Below are positions 9,161 through 19,410 of a stretch of DNA of 38,552 nucleotides, one piece after another; positions within the stretch are counted from its first letter, which is position 1; the number at the start of each line of letters is the position of its first letter. The notes beneath the pieces were generated by a model. The model was not told the DNA's origin. It saw only the letters and a program-made list of their open reading frames with translations, and did not search any database. Both the position numbers and the translations under genes were made by a program. The DNA comes from Hymenochaete sp. R1 (taxonomy: Eukaryota > Basidiomycota > Agaricomycetes > Hymenochaetales > Hymenochaetaceae). The DNA lies in contig JAFREE010000194.1 in the NCBI GenBank assembly GCA_019400425.1, positions 1 through 38,552 of the forward strand, given 5' to 3'.

Positions 9161-11175
9161 CTCGAGCAAATGAGTACTGGCCAGGACACGCCTTTGATAT
9201 TCCAGAACGAGCCTCTGAGTTAGTTAGTGAGTACGAACCGTGGTCTGCGAGTTCAAAGTCCTCTTTCACTGAACAAAGTCGTGAATAACTTGCAAACCTT
9301 GAATACGATGAGGCCGTCCTATTCTGTCTTGTTCTTAAAGACTCGATTGGATGAGAAGATGAAGCTAACGGATGGACTGCGTGGTCGGACAAGACAAGAC
9401 GAGTGTGTCTCACTGCAGGGCCCCGGGAGAAGGAGGAAGGAGCGCTTCGTGACGATCATTCGAGCCTTCTTCAGAGACTCGGAGACTCGGAGCCGCGTCC
9501 TCGGGAACGGACCTCCTTCATCCTTTCAACCACTACCATGACCATCGAACAGCATACGTGTGTGTGCTACCACACGTTTAGAATGTCACGGCCAGAAGGA
9601 CTCCTTATCTGTCGACCTCACAGCTAAAGCCCCCTGTCGCTGCGTGATCCTACTATCCCAGTCCGTCGAGGCAGATCCTTAGTACAGACGATACGAGCAC
9701 CAAAATCAAGACCTATGCTATCATCCAAAGCTGCAGTTACGGCCCGATGTGATTTCGAATCGCATCGCGGAGCTTGCCATATACAACATTGCATTGTTAT
9801 TTGTACGAGGAAAAGAAGCCGGATAAGTAGCCCGGCGTCGACCAGCTCGAGTCATCTCGCGTACACTCTTTCCTGTATTCTTCACGCATGATTCCGGACA
9901 GGCGCAACAGCTCTTCTATCACTGTGACGTGGCTTTGTCCTCAAGATGTGCATATCTGATCGGGAGAGAATTGTTCCCTAATGTCATCTGCGATGAGTTT
10001 GAGGTGCTCGTTTTGGAAGGGGTGCAATAGCTCGTAACAAAGTATGTATTTCAGTCCTTCTACGGGTCGGCCAATTCATCATATGAGCCGTTAGGTCATG
10101 GTCCATCCAACCTTTGCCACATGTAACAGATTCCAATTCGGATAGGGCGTCATCACTTGCATATTCAATAGGTGAGCATGTCATGCAAAGGTGGAGTATT
10201 ATTTAACCATGGCTTCAATCCTTTACGTTTGCTCACAACTTCTTCAGAGAACAACATGTGTATCTAACTCATCATATGGGGAAGATTGCGCGATGAAATG
10301 TTGTTGAAGTCCAGTGCACTGGTCGTTTGGCAACCCATAGTGCGCATCGCTTAACGAATTTGCCCTTCGGATGTGGAACATACTTTTCACACAGTTTTCA
10401 CCACTCAACTGGGGGTAGGCGGAGTGACGGTGAAACAGGTGTCGTTTCCCTGATTCCGAGAAGGTCACTCGGCAGGAACGGGATCGTACCGCCGTTAGAT
10501 ATCGAGCACCTCGTTTCTCCCAACTTGCATTTGATCGTTCTGTTCACGCATCCCGCAAGCCCCCAGCGAAGGAGAAAGAGGGACCCCGAAAGTCAGTGGA
10601 AAAGGAGCTGGATCCACCGATGTTCCCCGGGCTAGAGGTGCGTGAGACGGAAGGGGTGCTTGGTGCTTTTGAGAGCCCGGTGAAAGGGAAATGAGATGCA
10701 GATCCCACCGCCGCTACCACCTGAGCTTAGCACGCTAGTGTTAAGTGCCCAACTTTGACTTCTGCAGTCGAAACCACTACAGAATATAGCTCGTCTTTAA
10801 AATCTCTTGAACAAGAAAGGACAAAGACCCTGGATGCGAAGGCATTATGTATGAATCTTTCCCAATGCCCTATCCCGAAACTCTTCCTCTTCATTTATAT
10901 GCTTGTTGTCTTGCATTTCCAAGTCTTTACTTAGAACTGTTGTAATTATATATGCACTACAATATTTGGTACAAGCACGAAACAGTCATTCAAGAGATTG
11001 AGCTTGACTCAAAGCTGGAGTGTAAACATGTCAAAGGAGGACGAATATTCCTGGAAAAGAGCTGCTCACAGAATGAAAGACACAACAAAGAAAGAAAGAA
11101 GCGATTGAGACGGAAACATTTCATGAGATATCTATAGTTGCACCACACAGTGGTTAATGTGAAAGGGCGATCGCC
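9161..11175. other. Intergenic region, about 2 kb, with promoter of the fusion gene
   Basis: The first ~55 bases (9161-9215) match the flank of the second HTH fragment (11486-11529), including TACTGG.CA.GACAC.CCTTTGATATTCC on the plus strand. This shows that the copy unit included upstream DNA. The remainder has only short open frames without recognisable features (for example 9984-10184 minus, 10327-10635 plus). Confidence 0.45.
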
Positions 11176-11529
11176 TGCCTTGGTTCTGTTGCGGAAGCAT
11201 CTGGTTGTTCTGTTGCATGGCTAGCATTTGCTGATTCAATATCGTCCGCATGAATTGGCGGACAGGGTTTTCTAACGAGTGCTCGCCAGTCAGAGGCAGT
11301 TCAAGTTGATGCGGGGGCTGTAGAGTCTGTCACTCTTTCCAGGCCGAGAATGCTGTTTTAATTGATAGGCGCGCTCGACGCTCGTTGCGCTGCATCTTGA
11401 ATTGATAAACCAGCCTGGTGTCCTGGAACGCGCCTATGTACCGGTTTTTTGTTGGTAAATCGACGAGCATGGGAGGGCGAGGCATCTTGAACAAAGAGGT
11501 ACTGGGCAAGACACACCTTTGATATTCCG
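11176..11529 (-). pseudogene. Second HTH-SWI1 fusion fragment, broken and internally deleted
   Basis: On the minus strand the HTH start (MPRPPMLVDLPTKNRYIGAF at 11485) matches the gene at 7646-9160. An insertion of several bases then shifts the frame, and a TGA stands where the tryptophan of KEWQ should be. Next comes SWI1-like sequence, PPHQLELPLTGEHSLENPVR then FMRT. This is closer to the full SWI1-like gene (PPHQLPLTGEHSLENLVHNF) than to the other fusion. A further deletion of roughly 470 bases joins FMRT directly to NQQMLAMQQNNQM, after which similarity ends at about 11176. It has no intact frame and is a mosaic relic. Confidence 0.75.
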
Positions 11530-11772
11530 AAAAAGATCACTATCTAGCACGGCCCTGACGGCGAGTAGCGCATGGCACTTACGCGCTTTGATGACCAATC
11601 GACTCGTCAGTTATTGAAGTTGAACCTTCCAATGTTCCCTCAAGGTTATATGATGATAGGTTTTGGAGATGATGGGAGAATAAGATCATTCAATGACGCC
11701 GGCAAAATAGCGACTGAGAACTTATTTCATAGCGCACCAACTACCAAATATCATTCCATACGTAAAATCTAT

Positions 11773-13703
11773 TCAAAGAAAATATTTTGTATACGTGGAT
11801 GAGCCCCAAGGGTTTGTGGTGCGATGTACTGCAATATCGAGCGGTAAGTTTGTATTAATGGGAAGTAGATCCTTGTGACGGGCTCTTCTTAGAGGTCGAA
11901 GAGGTTTTAAAGAATCCTTGATGCTGTGCTGATTATAGGAGTCGTCCCACGGAATATGCATGCCGTCATTATCATCTGTGTCAATGTTTTTTTTTTAAAA
12001 ATTAGGAAGAAAAGTAACAGAACGACGTACCGGAAAAGAGCACGTCAGTCATTCCAATGGCATCGTCATAACCCTGAAAAAATACTTGATCATCCAGCAT
12101 ATCCTCATTTGCATATTCGGGAAGCTGCCAGTGGTCGAAAAAGTTGGCAGTAAAGAGTTGGGAATCAACGATCCCGTTACTGGGAGGTTTCAAGCCTTTC
12201 GAGCGCCATGCGCTACTATGTTCCTTAGTCGCGTCCATGCCCCTTTGTTTCTTTGATGGTACATGTTCTTCTTCGATCCACATCTGCCTTTTCCTTGGTG
12301 ATGTTACCTGCATTACGAAATCATTAAGATGGGCTTGTTGCTCTTTCGTAGATACGGCCGACTTGAGTCCCGTATCAAGCATCAATGAGAGCATGCTTTG
12401 CACTTCGTGCATTTTTAAGCGCGAGGATGCGGTTGAATCACAACAATGTTGGAATAAATGCTGAAGTCGGATGTAGTCTCCTTCGTGACCCTTGGTATTC
12501 AGGTACGAAGTGAGCACTGGCATCAACCCTTGGCTAATCGCCATGTACGTTTGAGGTTCGTTCTTGCCTTGGTATGGTCGACGTCGAGCAACGAGTTCCT
12601 ACGGGACGTCAGAGATGATGTAGGGAAGCAGCAATCAAACGTACGTATAAAGTCATGCCAAATGCCCAGACGTCAGATTCCTTCGAGTGCCTCGCATCGG
12701 GAATGCGGGGGTCAACCAGCTCCGGTGCATAATAACCTATCGTTCCTTTCGTCGTATCCGTAATCCTTCCTATCGAGTTGCTCGCAACGAGCATGCGAGT
12801 GCTACCAAAGTCGCTGATCATAGCTCTCCCTTTCGGCGAGATCATAACATTATCCTATTGTAAAAACTCGTCGTAGTATGGAAGGTATGTCATAAAGAGT
12901 ACCTACGGATTTGATATCCGAATGGATGGCACCATTATCGTGAAGGTATCCAAGCCCATTTGCAATATCCGACACCTCAATATCCCTTTCACCATTAGAT
13001 TTCAAAAGCAGAAGCAGTTTCACTCACCAATAACAAGACAGAGGACCAGCCGAGATCAGAGTGCGCTTGAATATACGACCAGGCGTTCCCGTTATGCATC
13101 CATTCTGAGATAAGCAGAGGAAATCCTGTCTCGCTACAGAATGCAAACCCTAATAATGGCAAGAGATTCGAGTGCTGGAATTTGGACCACATGTATATTT
13201 CTTGTTCAAAAAGCTTCAAGCATAATGAAAAGTGTCAGTCATGTTTCTTCTAGGTACGCAAGACACTAACTCACCCTCGAGCAGTCCGTCGAGTTTACAT
13301 GAAATCGCAGACGCTTGATAGCAACATCGATCTCACCACGTAGCCCGTATCGACAACGTCCCTTGAATACTTCAGAGTACGCCCCAAAACCCTTCGCCTC
13401 GTCCTCCTTTACAACGATCTTGCCAAAAAGGTCCAGATGCGGTAGTTGTGAAAGAATGCTTGTGTCTGACACTGGGAGAGGCTTCCGTGTTGTCAATGGT
13501 CTCGATTGACATGGCCATGCAGAAATCTCATCCCAGTCGGTCTGTTGAGATATAGGTAAGGATTCAGACCAGTCAGTTGATCCCAGCGGATTGGTGTCTG
13601 AAGACGACGGGCGGAAGTCAGACGAAGGCTGTCCTGAAAGCAGGGACGACCAGCTTCCACTCGCGAAAGAGTTCTGTCTTGGATCAACGGCCATCCGACT
13701 CAT
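11773..13703 (-). CDS. Protein kinase, Agaricomycete TKL-like family (kinase 1)
   Basis: Exons 13703-13275, 13213-13028, 12975-12907, 12854-12645, 12598-12031 and 11975-11773 give about 554 residues. A Ser/Pro-rich N-terminus (about 90 residues) precedes the kinase domain. The glycine loop is GFGAYSEVFKGRC, the lysine is in VAIKRLRFH, the helix-C glutamate is in FEQEIYMWSK, the catalytic loop is HSDIKSDN (Ser replaces Arg of HRD) and the magnesium loop is SDFGST. TIGYYAPELVD and SDVWAFGMTLY follow. Subdomain XI is weak (CCDSTASSRLKMHEV). The tail of about 200 residues has a likely nuclear signal (SPRKRQMW, PSKKQRG) and an acidic stretch; no known domain is seen there, in contrast with its paralog at 16292-18518. 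Central exons of 62, 23 and 70 codons are identical in length to that paralog. Substrates are unknown. Confidence 0.85.
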
Positions 13704-14099
13704 TGCTTAGACGTTCGGTCAGCCTGATTGTTTCCAGTATGACTACGGCGTGGCGAAAGAGTTGAAAACGAAGTGAGAGTGGCCTCGTATGCGTGTATCG
13801 CAGGATGACCGAGTGCTCAAGGGTTGATTCATTGCCATTGCTGTCCACACGTTTTGATGGATACCCACCCAAGAGAGTACTAGACGCCCGCGGCGTCTAT
13901 TCCAAACCTTTTGTATACAGACGCTTTTGTCGACATCGCATTAAACAATAAAAAAAAAAGGGCAAAAAAAGCAGTGACAAGCAGGTGGTGTAAGGAGCAG
14001 AAGAACCTGCAAAACCAGACTTGACCCGCGTCAAAGTCTGAGTGTGGTGCGCGATTCGGCAAAAGTACGCCCATTGGCCCTTCTTCCTCTCTAACCACC
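13704..14099. promoter_or_regulatory. Divergent promoter between kinase 1 (-) and DPH4 (+)
   Basis: 396 bases separate the two start codons, so both promoters must lie here or overlap. An A-run (13949-13958) is flanked by a small A/T-rich patch, and there is a pyrimidine stretch just before the DPH4 ATG. No clear TATA box is placed for either gene. Confidence 0.5.
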
Positions 14100-14588
14100 A
14101 TGTCCGATGAGCAACGCACGCAGACTCACTATCAGGTCCTTCGAATAACGACATCTGCATCCATGGCAGAGGTCAAGGACGCTTACCATCGCGTTCTTCT
14201 AGCGTCTCACCCCGACAAACAAATTTCAAGCACAGGGAACGCTAACGTCAATGTCGAATTCGACATCGCACTTCTCAAGGCTGCTTATCTGACGCTTTCT
14301 GACCCCGTCCTACGTGCTGAATACGATATTTCGATGAGAAGAAGGAGAGAGGAAGGGACAAGGCTGGTCACCCGACCTCGGCCTGCTCAAGTCATCTCAC
14401 TAGACGACTTCACAAAATGCTCTGCGAATAACGCTGTTCAATTTTGGTCTCATGTCTGTCGATGTGGAGGCTCTTATGTTACTACTGAGGACGACATTGA
14501 ATGCGAACGCCATATGATTGCATGCGAGAGATGCTCTGAAGTCATCTATGTTGGTTACGAAGTGCTGGACGAGGATAATGATCAATAG
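14100..14588 (+). CDS. DPH4: DPH4/DNAJC24-type J-protein, left copy
   Basis: Single exon, 162 residues. The N-terminal J domain (about residues 8-80) has YQVLRITTSASMAEVKDAYH and the HPD motif in LLASHPDKQ, followed by AYLTLSDPVLRAEYD. The C-terminal half (about 98-150) has CRCGGSY and, about 25 residues later, CERC, the four cysteines of the DPH-type (CSL) zinc finger; the usual linker motif VISLDDF precedes it. In yeast and animals DPH4/Jjj3 binds iron or zinc and supports the first step of diphthamide synthesis on elongation factor 2 in the cytosol. The gene is divergent from kinase 1 and about 330 bases upstream of the small membrane-protein gene on the same strand. A second full copy lies at 37861-38349, and a decayed third at ~18994-19410. 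All key residues are present. Confidence 0.92.
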   Translation: MSDEQRTQTHYQVLRITTSASMAEVKDAYHRVLLASHPDKQISSTGNANVNVEFDIALLKAAYLTLSDPVLRAEYDISMRRRREEGTRLVTRPRPAQVISLDDFTKCSANNAVQFWSHVCRCGGSYVTTEDDIECERHMIACERCSEVIYVGYEVLDEDNDQ

Positions 14589-14915
14589 CTTGCCTCAAGG
14601 TAAGTAAAGCAGCGTATTGACCGTTCGGATTTTTAATGATATTTGAATCTTGATAGCATACGATTTAAGCTCTTTGTGCCAGCTTTCTGGAAGCTGTATT
14701 GGTGTCTGATGCTGCACGATTACTGACGGTACATACCTCTCATTCCCTTAACCTTTTCTCGATCATTCAAAGGTCATCTTCAGGGATAAAGTTACTAGAT
14801 ATCTTCAACCTCAAAGTCAGATTGCAGTTTGGACCAAGTGTTCTATTCGGTTGATCTCTTTTGGTCGTGCCACCCGTCCTTATTCTCTCTCTCTCCTTCC
14901 GCCACTGCTATCATC
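14589..14915. other. Intergenic spacer between DPH4 and the membrane-protein gene (left copy)
   Basis: 327 bases holding the DPH4 3' end and the next promoter, with a CT-rich leader (14880-14900) before the ATG. It is strongly conserved with 37539-37860 read in reverse, so the non-coding DNA was copied with the genes and has had little time to diverge. Confidence 0.6.
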
Positions 14916-15765
14916 ATGTCTTTCAATTTAAGACACAATCACCCCTCTTCTACCAGCAGCAATGCTGACTGCAGCGGGTGCAAGGTGCAGGCCTTCCATC
15001 AACGTGTGCTATCCGAGGACAAGAAACGCACAGGCATTTATAGCATGTCTGTAGTCATGCTGCACGAGGCGTATCGTCGAAGCTTCGTCTATGATCGTCG
15101 TCGTAGGATCTTCAATGCTTGGGTTCTCGTCTTTTACTTCTTGGCGCTCTTCATCGTTGGAGTAGTGCTCACGAACAATGTGTTCCTGTGCAGGCTTGCT
15201 CGGAGGTATTGGAGAAAAACGAGGCGTGAGGTTAGGTGGTACAGTCGTATCTTGGCGGAAGGATGGAATGGGAAGGAAACCTGGTCTTTGGAGTGGCGCG
15301 TGTTGTATAATGTGCTAGAAGGAAGCACGGTCATGATCTTCGTTGGTGATTTATGCGTATACTCTGTGAGCCACTCCTTCAATTTAGTCTGTTGTTTATA
15401 TGCTGAAGTTGGACTAGCTTGTGCTCTCCCTCAAGCACTCTGAGACTGCCTATCAAACGAAACTGCGTGGTTCAGGCTTGGATGCATTCGATCTGTGCCT
15501 CATTGCCATCGATAGCCCACCGAACATTATTTATTATATCCATCGAAAGCTTCCTCTCAAAAGTATGTTCCATATTTTTCAATTTTCATTCTCGCTGATT
15601 GACGATGTTGATTTTCACCGTCCAGCCGACTCGTCTGGGTCTGATAGCACCATTATTCGCGTTTTCGATAAATTATTGCGAGTGATCCCTGCTGAGCAAC
15701 AAAAGGCTCGTTTGGCGTACCCCGTTTATATCGCGATGCCTGAGCTTGAAGAAGAGCTTGCTTAG
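14916..15765 (+). CDS. Small membrane protein of unknown function, left copy
   Basis: Exons 14916-15365, 15418-15562 and 15626-15765 give about 244 residues. The second intron (63 bases) is open in frame, so a retained-intron form 21 residues longer is possible. I prefer splicing because GTATGT and CAG borders are present in both copies. The first 55 residues are polar, with a Cys pair (DCSGCK) and His-rich start (LRHNHPSS). A strong helix follows (WVLVFYFLALFIVGVVL), then a basic stretch (RRYWRKTRREVRWYSR). A second, weaker hydrophobic segment spans the first intron junction (VMIFVGDLCVYSLVLSL). The rest (HSETAYQTKLRG.. to PELEEELA) is soluble-looking. The family is not recognised. The near-identical twin is at 36689-37538 with the same exon lengths (450, 145 and 140). 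Confidence 0.75.
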
Positions 15766-16291
15766 CTCCACGACGGTGGTCTTTTTATTGCTTTCGAAGC
15801 GCTCTTTGAATTGTACCATTCATCTGCATATAATATAAAGCATTATCGACCTAATTCTCACATTTACGCTCCAAGGCGATATGAGAATTTCATGCGTTAC
15901 AAAATAAATGAAAGTCAAAATTCATGAAGCATAATGGTAAATCGATGACTAGCAAGATCGACGAAGGCAGAGCTACGTTCTGCTTATGTCTTTCTGCGAG
16001 GTTCAGATATCGCAAGACAAGGACGAGGCTGATCCTCTGCCTAGCCTCCGTCGACAAGTGGTGCAATATCTTTAGCAATGACAAGTCAATGGCGGGAAAG
16101 TGGAATACTTAGTCTATTTAAAACAGGGAGGCTTCGCGGCAGTACAGAGAGTAATTGGATTCTTGCGACATTGTCTTAATATATATGATCTTTAAAAAAT
16201 CTACAAATGTTCGATACATCACAAACACTTCCGACCACAAGAGGGAAAACCAACAACCACGCGCTTATCCTCGCCAGACTACTACGACCAC
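15766..16291. other. Convergent 3' flank between the membrane-protein gene and kinase 2
   Basis: 526 bases with A/T-rich 3' untranslated sequence of both genes. The open frames here are short and unconvincing. Confidence 0.5.
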
Positions 16292-18518
16292 TTACTCGCT
16301 CTCTACAAACTTCTGCCGCTCGTATTTCTGCAGTTTATCCGCTTTAGGAAGTTCCTGGATGAGATGTCGAACGATATTGTTGTCCAGTCCAAATCCATTC
16401 GTTCCCGATACCAAGCTCGCATGTTGTTGTCGGCGAAGGAGCCTTGCAGAACGCACGACGCTCGCCCACGCACCAGTCGGGGTATTCGCCTCGAAAGAGA
16501 CACCAGGCCTATCCTGAGCGGTGATTTGAAAACGCGGCCTATCACCACCATCGAGGATCTTGCAATAGTAGGCGGCTTCAGAATATGCGTCTTGGGTACT
16601 AAGATACTGCTGAGTGATTTCGTACCCCACAGGGAAAATATAGCGCTCGGTGTGAAAGAGATGGTGAAGGCGAATTTGGCCGAGGTTGAGGATGGTTATC
16701 TTGCCTATGTTCAGAGGGAGCATTGGCTTTCCAGTGAAACAGTCTCGATGAATTACTGGGATCAGAAGTGATTTGGGTATGATCGTTTGAGACCGTAAAC
16801 GGTTAGGATTTGCTTGACGTAGACGGACAGAGGGACAAGGACTTGATTGGTGCGGTTGGCGTACAGTTGAGTCTACGGGAGTAGGAAGGACCGCTACAGC
16901 AGCTGCTGTATCGGGAAGAGGACACGAGAAGGGAGGAGATATTGGGTTGGGCGGATTGGTCGTGGACAGAGAAGGTGAAAAGGTCTGAGAACGAGAAAGG
17001 TTGGGTACGAATCTGGACATGCTGACTTCACGATTCTGTGATATCGAAGTGATTTCCCGCTCGGCCTCGTAGTTCTCGGACTGTACGCTGAGGTGGACAT
17101 CTGGCTCTTCGAAACGTCTTTTTTCCGTGTCTTCAGATGGCTCGGAACTGCTGTCTGCGTCCGAAGCACTGTTCTCTGGACAAGGCGTCTCCACTGATGG
17201 TGAGTTTCCGTCGTCTTCTGTAGATAGTGAAGGGAAAGAAAGAGCGTTTACCTCCACGCTGAGAAGTAGCGATGAAAGTGACGCCTTCAAAGTCGTGATC
17301 TTTGGCCGGAAAACTGGATCGCGGTTCCAGCACCGCCCACAGATAGCTCTTATCTGAGTGTACTTAAACTCCGAAGCGCAATATTCAATACCCGGTGGAA
17401 ATTCGGGTAACGATCCTTTGTTAATTGCCATATACGTCTGGACTTCATTTTTGTCATGGTATGGTCTCCTCCTTGTAATGAGTTCCTATTTCTTGGGGTG
17501 AGCTGTAGAGAGAAAGAGAATATGCCCATAGACACGCACATAAACCGTCATAGAAAATGCCCAGACGTCTGTCTGTTTTGAATACTGTGCGTGGGGATTC
17601 GATTCGTCTATGAGCTCTGGGGCCAAGTAATTGATAGTTCCCTTCAGTCCCGATGACATCTGCGCCAGAGATCTGCTTGCAAGAAGCGTCCGAGAGCTTC
17701 CAAAATCGCAGAGTAATGCCCTTCCTTCCGGTGATATGACGATATTATCCTTTATACAGGGACACTCATGACCGTCGCTACCAATCATAGCGGCAAGTTC
17801 CACTAACCGATTTGATATCTGAGTGTACAACGTTCATCTCGTGCAAGTACTCCAGCCCATCCGCAACATCGAGGACCTCGCTCATAGTCAGGCTTTGTAT
17901 CTTGCGCATGCAACAATACACGCACCAGACGTAGAGTACTAGCTAGGTTCATGTCGGGATTTGATTTAAGATAATTCCATGCGGTGCCGTTGTTCATCCA
18001 CTCCGAAATTATCAAGGGAAACCCAGTGTCCCCGCAGAAAGCGTATCCTAACAGAGGAAGGATATGAGGATGCTTGAGTTTTGACCACACATAAATCTCG
18101 CTCTCGAATAACTTTGAAAAACTAGGCGTGAGGGTGCAATCCACAAGAAAGAAGTAAAACGTCTCACTTTATTGCAGTCAATGGATCTGACATGGAAACG
18201 GAGGCGCTTAACGGCGACCGTGACCTCGCCCCGTATCCCAAGGGAGCATCTTCCTTTGAAGACCTCAGAGAACGCTCCATGACCGATCGCATCGTGCGAC
18301 CTTGCTGTCAGCTGCCCGCACAGGTCAAAGCTCTGGAGGTGAACCCATATACTGTTATCGTCCATTAACAACTCCTTCCGTATCGTTAACGGCCTTTCGG
18401 TCGATCCAACCCTCATGAGCTGTTCATCTTGATTAGGGCCTTGTATTTGAGATGAGATATCTCCTCTATTTTTCGCTGTGCCCATTTGACAGTTACCGGG
18501 TCTCAAAGGGTTGAGCAT
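16292..18518 (-). CDS. Protein kinase fused to a C-terminal FYRN-FYRC module (kinase 2)
   Basis: Exons 18518-18168, 18111-17926, 17876-17808, 17749-17540 and 17485-16292 give about 669 residues. The kinase domain (about 60-345) has GHGAFSEVFKGRC, VAVKRLRFH, FESEIYVWSKL, HSDIKSDN (Ser for Arg of HRD), CDFGSSR, NYLAPELID, TDVWAFSMTVY and, in subdomain XI, CWNRDPVFRPKI. A Ser/Thr/Pro-rich linker of about 180 residues follows. Residues about 532-660 form FYRN-FYRC: LGQIRLHHLFHTERYIFPVG, then YYCKILDGGDRPRFQI, TPTGAWASVV, SGTNGFGLDNNIV and LIQELPKADK. This pairing is known from MLL/KMT2, some JmjC demethylases and TBRG1, where it is a chromatin-associated fold. The end of the kinase domain and the whole FYR module are in one uninterrupted exon, so the fusion is not an artefact of joining exons. 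The start is set at 18518; the frame stays open to an in-frame ATG at 18590. Substrate and partners are unknown. Confidence 0.88.
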
Positions 18519-18993
18519 TGTGGAGACGAGCCAGAGGAAAAGGCCATAAGGTGACTGTGAGGCAAGATGGTAGACTCCCAAGCACAGCATGGCATTTGCC
18601 GAAGCGCTGGTGCAGATATATAAAGGGAGATAAACGCTCTGCGTGCATGCTCGATCTCACTAGGACGTCGGTGAGAGTGGACGCTGCTTATTAACATCAT
18701 TGTGATTGTTCGTCGTACGGTATGTGGTTGTCGGTTGACTCTTCGCGACTCTCACTTCATCGTCAAATTTTCATGGCGCACCCGAGAAGCCATTTTGATC
18801 CTTGCCTTCGGAGATTTAGAAAGTGCTGAGCACCGCAAGGACGATGATGATAGCTGAGAGCGAAGGCAACTACCACTAGTACTTGTGTTGCAGCTTACGG
18901 GAAGGAGGACGTTCTTGATGATCTCGCTTAGTGGCGCGGCGCGACTCAGCCGACACAACAGCGTCGAGCTCCGCATTTTACTTTCCTACCGCC
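18519..18993. promoter_or_regulatory. Upstream region of kinase 2, divergent from the DPH4 relic
   Basis: A TATA-like element lies at 18614-18621 (ATATATAA on plus, TTATATAT on minus), about 100 bases upstream of the kinase ATG. The position mirrors the divergent promoter of kinase 1. No other element is assigned. Confidence 0.35.
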
Positions 18994-19410
18994 ATCATGC
19001 CCAACGGACGATTGGTACAAGTGCAATTGCAAGGGATCCCAGGATTTCTTCTACATCATCAGCCCGACTCGAAGCTCATGAGATATTTCATCGTGTCTTC
19101 TTACTAGTCCTAGCTTCTCGTCCTGATACGCAATTCCCATAAAACACTGGCAAGTAACGATAACTACTGAAGCTGCCAAGAGGCCCGGTCTTCTCGAGAC
19201 TGCATCTTTTACGCTCTCCGGACTAGAGAAATGGGATGAAATCAATTCCGGACTATATTCATATGTAAGAGGAAGGAACCACAAACAACCTACCCTGCCT
19301 CAATAGTTCAAATCATTTCTTTGGATGACTTCTCAGAGTACTCCGCTGACAACCATCTACGCAACCAGGTAAGCAGAGTAATCATTCAGATGGAGCAAAA
19401 CGGATATGAA
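18994..19410 (+). pseudogene. Decayed DPH4 copy
   Basis: Frame-shifted fragments line up in order with the two intact DPH4 proteins. EAHEIFHRVFLLVLASRPDT (near 19075-19135) matches EVKDAYHRV..LLASHPDKQ, with HPD turned into RPD. LLETASFTLSGLE (near 19190-19220) matches LLKAAYLTLSDPV. VQIISLDDFSEYSADN (near 19305-19355) matches AQVISLDDFTKCSANN. Stops and shifts separate the pieces, and the zinc-finger half is not recognisable. It lies divergent from kinase 2 exactly as DPH4 lies divergent from kinase 1. Similarity was judged by eye and is only moderate in the first third. Confidence 0.7.

Larger units (their letters stand above)
14092..15778 (+). repeat. Left arm of a 1.68 kb inverted segmental duplication (DPH4 + membrane gene)
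   Basis: It matches the reverse complement of 36676-38357 in coding, intronic and intergenic sequence. Similarity starts within about ten bases of the DPH4 start codon and ends about 15 bases after the TAG of the membrane-protein gene. Confidence 0.9.

Noticed and set aside
16292..17431. Idea that the FYRN-FYRC part is a separate gene wrongly joined to the kinase
   Set aside because: Kinase subdomain XI and the FYR module are in the same open exon without stop or splice border, and the linker has no obvious internal promoter.
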